Below, one piece after another: positions 12,146 through 15,697 of a stretch of DNA of 15,697 nucleotides (its first letter is position 1; every line of letters starts with the position of its first letter). The position numbers were made by a program, and so were the translations under genes. The notes beneath the pieces were generated by a model. That model was not told the DNA's origin. It saw nothing but the letters and a program-made list of their open reading frames with translations, and ran no database searches. This DNA comes from an uncultured Agathobacter sp. (GTDB lineage: Bacteria; Bacillota; Clostridia; Lachnospirales; Lachnospiraceae), in assembly GCA_934358675.1 (NCBI GenBank), contig CAKRKX010000057.1, positions 1 to 15,697 of the forward strand, read 5' to 3'.

Positions 12146-13738
12146 ATGGATAACAAAATGTTTTGTTTTCAGTGTGAGCAGACCGCCGGATGCAGCGGCT
12201 GCATGGGAAATGCGGGTGTGTGCGGCAAGAGTGCCGAGACAGCGGCTTTACAGGATGAACTGACCGGAGCTCTCATCGGACTGGCACGTGCATGTGAGAA
12301 CAACGCCAAAACCGATGCGACCGACCGCATTATAATGGAAGGATTATTCACCACCATTACCAACGTAAATTTCAACGACGATACCCTCCGCGCGATGATC
12401 GCCCGCGTCCGCGAGGAGAAATTCCGCATCGTTCCGGGCTGTGCCAACTGCGCATCCCCTTGCGGCAACACCGATGATTTTGATATGAAGCAGATCTGGG
12501 AAGCGGACGAGGACATCCGTTCCTTAAAATCGCTGATCCTCTTTGGTATCCGCGGCATGTCGGCATACGCTTACCACGCTCTGATGCTCGGTTACCGTGA
12601 TGAGACGGTCAACGCCTTTTTCTATAAGGCACTGTCGGTCATCAGCTACGATTACGAGATGGAAGAACTGCTTCCGATCGTGCTTGAGGTCGGCGAAGTC
12701 AACTTCCGCTGCATGGAGCTTCTTGACACCGCCAACACAACGAGCTACGGCACACCGGTTCCGACACGCGTACCGCTTATGATCGAGAAGGGACCGTTTA
12801 TCGTTGTCAGCGGACACGACCTCAAGGATCTCGAGCTTCTGTTACAGCAGACCGAGGGAGAAGGCATCAACATCTACACCCACGGCGAGATGCTTCCGGC
12901 ACACGCTTATCCGGGACTCAAGAAATACGCGCATCTCAAAGGCAATTTCGGTACGGCATGGCAGAACCAGCAGAAGGAATTTGACGGTGTTCCGGGCGCA
13001 TTCCTTTTTACAACAAACTGCCTGATGCCGGTGAAGCCGGGCTACGCAGACCGCGTGTTTACCACAGAGGTGGTGTCCTACCCGAACATTATCCACATCG
13101 GAGAGGATAAAGATTTCACACCGGTGATTGAAAAAGCCTTAAGTCTCGGCGGCTACAGCGAGGATCAGCAGCGCACCGGTATCAACGGCGGCTCCTTTGT
13201 GACAACCGGATTCGGTCACGGAACCGTGCTCGGTGTTGCCGATCAGGTGATCGACGCGGTAAAGTCCGGCGCGATCAGCCACTTCTTCCTTGTCGGCGGA
13301 TGCGACGGTGCCCGCCCGGGACGAAACTACTACACCGAATTTGTAAAGCAGACTCCAAAGGATTCCGTCATCCTCACGCTTGCCTGCGGCAAATATCGAT
13401 TTAACGATCTCGACCTTGGGGAGATCGGCGGACTGCCGAGAATTATGGATATGGGACAGTGCAATGACGCTTTTTCCGCGATCAAGGTGGCGGTAGCGCT
13501 TGCCAAAGCGTTTGAGTGCGACGTGAACGAGCTTCCGCTCTCCATGATCCTGTCGTGGTACGAGCAGAAAGCAGTATGTATCCTCTTAACACTGCTGCAC
13601 CTCGGCATCAAAAATATCTATCTCGGTCCGACACTTCCGGCATTTATCTCGCCGAACGTATTGCAGTATCTGGTGGACAACTACCACATCTCTCCGATCA
13701 GCACACCGGAAGAAGATTTAAAAAAAATTTTGGGATAA
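12146..13738 (+). CDS. hcp: Hybrid cluster protein (hydroxylamine reductase / NO-detoxifying)
   Basis: A 530-residue cytoplasmic Fe-S protein. Hcp carries a cubane-type cluster and the 4Fe-2S-2O hybrid cluster; it reduces hydroxylamine in vitro and is linked to nitric oxide defence and protein S-nitrosylation. The N-terminal cluster Cys are C7, C10, C19 and C26 (CX2CX8CX6C), with one further Cys16 between. Hybrid-cluster regions are visible as HGEMLPAHAYPG, FTTNCLMP, VGGCDGARPGRNYY, LACGKYRF and GGLPRIMDMGQCND, ending in IYLGPTLPAFISPNVL. The length is that of the full form, so the short clostridial version with a deleted helical domain does not apply. The ATG is preceded by AAAGGAG. No hcr reductase gene is adjacent, as is common outside enterobacteria. 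Confidence 0.96.
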   Translation: MDNKMFCFQCEQTAGCSGCMGNAGVCGKSAETAALQDELTGALIGLARACENNAKTDATDRIIMEGLFTTITNVNFNDDTLRAMIARVREEKFRIVPGCANCASPCGNTDDFDMKQIWEADEDIRSLKSLILFGIRGMSAYAYHALMLGYRDETVNAFFYKALSVISYDYEMEELLPIVLEVGEVNFRCMELLDTANTTSYGTPVPTRVPLMIEKGPFIVVSGHDLKDLELLLQQTEGEGINIYTHGEMLPAHAYPGLKKYAHLKGNFGTAWQNQQKEFDGVPGAFLFTTNCLMPVKPGYADRVFTTEVVSYPNIIHIGEDKDFTPVIEKALSLGGYSEDQQRTGINGGSFVTTGFGHGTVLGVADQVIDAVKSGAISHFFLVGGCDGARPGRNYYTEFVKQTPKDSVILTLACGKYRFNDLDLGEIGGLPRIMDMGQCNDAFSAIKVAVALAKAFECDVNELPLSMILSWYEQKAVCILLTLLHLGIKNIYLGPTLPAFISPNVLQYLVDNYHISPISTPEEDLKKILG

Positions 13739-13745
13739 TCAATAA

Positions 13746-13847
13746 GATAATAGATCACGCGCCCCAGGCATGACCTATCACCTGTCAAAGCCGATCGATC
13801 AGCCGCAGCTGTATCATGTGCTCTCAACCTATATTGTAGATCGATAA
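13746..13847 (+). pseudogene. Relic of a response-regulator receiver domain C-terminus
   Basis: The 124-nt gap after hcp contains an open stretch that, from ATG 13770 to the TAA at 13845-13847, codes 25 residues, beginning MTYHLSKPIDQPQLY and ending VDR. The pattern G-M-x-x-x-L-S-K-P-I-D-x-x-x-L-Y-x-V-L, followed by STYI, is the alpha4-beta5-alpha5 end of CheY-like receiver domains, with the conserved Lys-Pro, especially those of hybrid histidine kinases. Upstream in frame there are only eight more codons before a stop, and hcp ends at 13738, so the rest of the gene has been deleted. No ribosome binding site is seen. A short functional peptide is possible but unlikely. Confidence 0.55.
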
Positions 13848-13862
13848 GTAAGACGATTCACC

Positions 13863-14138
13863 TTAATACCGTTCCTCAAAATTTGAATCCTGCTCCAGCG
13901 GAACCGACTTTGCATCCAGACGCTCGATCCAGATGTAAGTACGGTTCTGCAGGAAAATGATCAGTTCATCGATCAGCTCCTCGTAACCCTGCGCCTCCAT
14001 CTCAACCGTTCCGTCCGGCAGATTGCGCACCCATCCGGTCAAGCCCAGCTGATTGGCTTTGTTGACCGCATAGTAGCGGAATCCCACTCCCTGTACGCGT
14101 CCGTAGAACAGGATATGTTTTCTTATCTTTGTCTGCAT
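13863..14138 (-). CDS. acyP: Acylphosphatase
   Basis: A 91-residue cytoplasmic enzyme that hydrolyses carboxyl-phosphate bonds such as acetyl or carbamoyl phosphate. The phosphate-binding loop is YGRVQGVGFRYYA with Arg21, and the catalytic Asn39 is in TGWVRNLPDGTVE. The length matches the single-domain family. The ATG at 14138 follows AAGGA at good spacing; a longer reading to 14186 would add 16 residues that match nothing and include the 3' flank of the upstream gene. It lies 51 nt after the YdcF-like gene and is probably co-transcribed with it. The C-terminal end VPLEQDSNFEERY fits the usual family ending. Confidence 0.93.
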   Translation of the reverse strand: MQTKIRKHILFYGRVQGVGFRYYAVNKANQLGLTGWVRNLPDGTVEMEAQGYEELIDELIIFLQNRTYIWIERLDAKSVPLEQDSNFEERY

Positions 14139-14179
14139 ACCGTCGCTTCCTTTATGCTTATTTCCAAACCATTGGTGCC

Positions 14180-14198
14180 ATCTCATAACCTATGAGAT
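14180..14198. repeat. Perfect inverted repeat over the stop of the YdcF-like gene
   Basis: ATCTCATA (14180-14187) and TATGAGAT (14191-14198) are perfect inverted repeats around a 3-nt loop that includes part of the stop codon (14190-14192). No U-run follows. It may be an mRNA-stabilising or attenuating hairpin between this gene and acyP. Confidence 0.4.
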
Positions 14199-14924
14199 CA
14201 AAAACTTGATCTCTGCGAAAAATTCACGCAGCATGTTATTCGGCAGATACAGCCGCATCGATCCCGCGGAGATTCCACATGCATCGGTCAGTCCCTTCTT
14301 ATGTGCGATCTGCAATGCGCGGAACATATGAAAATCGTTGGTGACAATGCCGACCGAAGCGCCTTTTCGCATGTGCTGCATACTGTTTGTGATGTTCTCT
14401 TCCGTCGTCGTGGACTCCGGTTCGATGACAAGCTGAACCTCGGATATTCCCTGCCGGATCATATAATCCGCCATCCCCTGTGCCTCCGCCATCGTTTCAT
14501 TGGCGCCCTGTCCACCGGACAGAATGCAGTAGGTATCCGGATTCTGCTCCAAATACTCAATCGCACGATCCAGACGGTATTTCAGTACCGGGCTCGGGCC
14601 GTCCTCATACACCTGCGCTCCGAGCACAATGATATAATCCAGCCTGTCCTCCCCCTGATCGTTCATGTGGCTGATCACACATCCTTCCACGATAAGAAAC
14701 GCGACAAAACCAAGTACCACGATTCCCGTAAGTACTCTCCTGATCCATACCGGAACTTTCCGCCACACTCTGTAATGCAGTGAAATTCCAAACAACACCA
14801 GCACAACTGCGATCGCGATCCAAACCACAAAAAACATGGTTCCCGATCCGGTTGCCCGCACGACCGCGCCGTAGATCAGGCTCAATGTCGCCAAAAGATA
14901 TAAGATTAATTCTGTAATTCTCAT
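14190..14924 (-). CDS. YdcF-like DUF218 membrane protein
   Basis: A 244-residue protein with three predicted membrane helices (about 5-23, 28-49 and 64-82) followed by a DUF218 domain. That domain is seen in YdcF, SanA and ElyC proteins, which are linked to envelope integrity or the lipid-carrier and peptidoglycan cycle, but its reaction is not settled. Domain motifs are YIIVLGAQV (97-105), LSGGQGANETMAEAQGM (135-151), EPESTTTEEN (168-177) and VTNDFHMFRA (194-203). The acidic and Ser/Thr residues of these motifs line the likely active site. The ATG follows AAGGA and a promoter lies about 40 nt upstream. It is the first gene of a probable two-gene unit with acyP. Confidence 0.87.
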   Translation of the reverse strand: MRITELILYLLATLSLIYGAVVRATGSGTMFFVVWIAIAVVLVLFGISLHYRVWRKVPVWIRRVLTGIVVLGFVAFLIVEGCVISHMNDQGEDRLDYIIVLGAQVYEDGPSPVLKYRLDRAIEYLEQNPDTYCILSGGQGANETMAEAQGMADYMIRQGISEVQLVIEPESTTTEENITNSMQHMRKGASVGIVTNDFHMFRALQIAHKKGLTDACGISAGSMRLYLPNNMLREFFAEIKFLIS

Positions 14925-14961
14925 AATTCGTATTCCTTCTATAATTTGTTCTTATATATCC

Positions 14962-14989
14962 ACTATACTATAAATTAAGTGATTTGCAA
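14962..14989 (-). promoter_or_regulatory. Promoter of the YdcF-like gene and acyP
   Basis: On the minus strand TTGCAA (14984-14989) and TATAGT (14962-14967) are 16 nt apart in a very AT-rich stretch, with an expected start near 14955. It directly follows the pdxT terminator, which separates the two units. Confidence 0.6.
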
Positions 14990-14991
14990 AC

Positions 14992-15031
14992 AAAAAAAGA
15001 CATCTTCCGCATTGCTGCCGAAAGATGTCTT
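14992..15031 (-). terminator. Rho-independent terminator of pdxST
   Basis: AAGACATCTT (14997-15006) and AAGATGTCTT (15022-15031) form a perfect 10-bp stem on the minus strand, extended by CGG/CCG-type pairs in the loop and followed by seven U residues (14992-14998 as A on the plus strand). It begins 10 nt past the pdxT stop. Confidence 0.92.
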
Positions 15032-15041
15032 CCATTTTCTC

Positions 15042-15584
15042 TTATAACATATTTACAAACATCTGATGGATCTGCCGATCCTCATCCAGCTCCGGATGAA
15101 AGGCAAATGCAAGCTGCTTACCGTAGCGGACACCAACGATATGTCCGTCCACCACCGACAAGACCTCCACGCCTTCCTCAACGGATTCCACATACGGTGC
15201 CCGGATAAAAGACATTGGCACTGTGCCGATGCCTTTGACATCTGCATCCGTGTGGAAACTTCCGAGCTGTCTGCCGTATGCATTGCGTTTTACCTGCATC
15301 GGAATCGTTCCGAAATGTTCCTTAGAACCAAGCAGGATCATTCCCGCGCAGGTTGCAAGTACCGGCATTCCCTCACGGATCTGCGTCTGTAACGTATCAA
15401 ACATTCCAAGCTCCCGCAAGAGTTTTCCCTGCACCGTGCTCTCTCCGCCCGGCAGCACCAGTCCATCGTAAGACTGATCCAGATCCGAAGCCTGCCGAAG
15501 CTCTACCGTCTCAACGCCGAGTTCCTGCAATACTTTCTCATGCTCAATGAATGCGCCCTGTAAGGCAAGTACCGCAACTTTCAT
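15042..15584 (-). CDS. pdxT: Pyridoxal 5'-phosphate synthase glutaminase subunit
   Basis: A 180-residue class I glutaminase that supplies ammonia to PdxS for de novo pyridoxal phosphate synthesis. The catalytic triad is visible: Cys79 in LATCAGMILL, and His163 with Glu165 in AFAFHPELDED. The N-terminal KVAVLALQGAFIEHE and VLPGGESTVQGKLL (43-56) are typical. The ATG overlaps the pdxS stop by one base (TAATG), so the subunits are translationally coupled, matching the assembly in which PdxT units decorate a PdxS ring. The transcript ends at the strong stem-loop just downstream. Confidence 0.97.
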   Translation of the reverse strand: MKVAVLALQGAFIEHEKVLQELGVETVELRQASDLDQSYDGLVLPGGESTVQGKLLRELGMFDTLQTQIREGMPVLATCAGMILLGSKEHFGTIPMQVKRNAYGRQLGSFHTDADVKGIGTVPMSFIRAPYVESVEEGVEVLSVVDGHIVGVRYGKQLAFAFHPELDEDRQIHQMFVNML

Positions 15585-15697
15585 TACTTGCCTCTTTCTG
15601 CCATGAGCAAAGCGATCTCCTGCTCATTGATTCCGACCATTGCCTCACCGAGTCCAGCAGATAACTCTGCGATCAGCTTCGCATCCTTGTAGTTGGT
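15584..15697 (-). CDS. pdxS: Pyridoxal 5'-phosphate synthase PdxS, C-terminal end (cut by window edge)
   Basis: Only the last 37 residues are in the window. They read [19 protein letters not shown] and end in [11 protein letters not shown], the conserved C-terminal helix region of the PdxS lyase subunit, which condenses ribose 5-phosphate and glyceraldehyde 3-phosphate with ammonia from PdxT. The stop shares a base with the pdxT start. Confidence 0.95.
   Translation of the reverse strand, partial: TNYKDAKLIAELSAGLGEAMVGINEQEIALLMAERGK

Overview
The window looks like chromosomal DNA of an anaerobic, low-to-mid GC Gram-positive bacterium of the class Clostridia, most likely a Lachnospiraceae gut commensal. 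That placement is inference. It rests on a class B sortase next to a substrate with a clostridial SPKTG sorting signal, a split CpsC/CpsD-type tyrosine kinase, a hybrid cluster protein, the PdxS/PdxT route to vitamin B6, and strong AAGGAG-type ribosome binding sites. Nothing indicates a phage, plasmid or insertion sequence. Most genes lie on the minus strand.

Region 1 (1-470, minus): the 5' part of an Mrp/NBP35-type Fe-S carrier ATPase, preceded by an untranslated leader that folds into a three-way-junction RNA. The fold has a long-range closing stem with a GA/GA internal loop and wobble pairs that form only in minus-strand RNA. This is the strongest undescribed-element candidate in the window.

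Region 2 (471-8460, minus): eight tightly packed genes read from a near-consensus promoter at 8431-8459. In transcription order they are a PHP-type tyrosine phosphatase (CpsB), a Wzz-like kinase modulator (CpsC), a bacterial tyrosine kinase (CpsD), a LytR-CpsA-Psr (LCP) ligase, a secreted Asn/Ser-rich protein ending in SPKTG, a class B sortase, a divergent Hsp90/HtpG-like GHKL ATPase and a type I signal peptidase. No glycosyltransferase, flippase or polymerase is present. The usual capsule-control module is therefore joined to a complete secrete, cleave and anchor set for one surface protein. A GC palindrome upstream of the surface protein and two hairpins between it and the sortase may adjust expression inside the cluster.

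Region 3 (8514-10755): a GH18 chitinase-like enzyme with no signal peptide (minus) and a divergent TetR-family regulator (plus), each ended by a clear stem-loop terminator.

Region 4 (10770-13862): a FucO-like iron alcohol dehydrogenase (minus) and a hybrid cluster protein (plus) diverge from a 230-bp region rich in dyads. One is a perfect 14-bp palindrome centred about 41.5 bp upstream of the predicted hcp start site, the position expected of a CRP/FNR-type activator. Just after hcp is a short relic of a response-regulator receiver domain.

Region 5 (13863-15697, minus): a YdcF-like membrane protein followed by acylphosphatase, then the end of pdxS and all of pdxT with a strong terminator.
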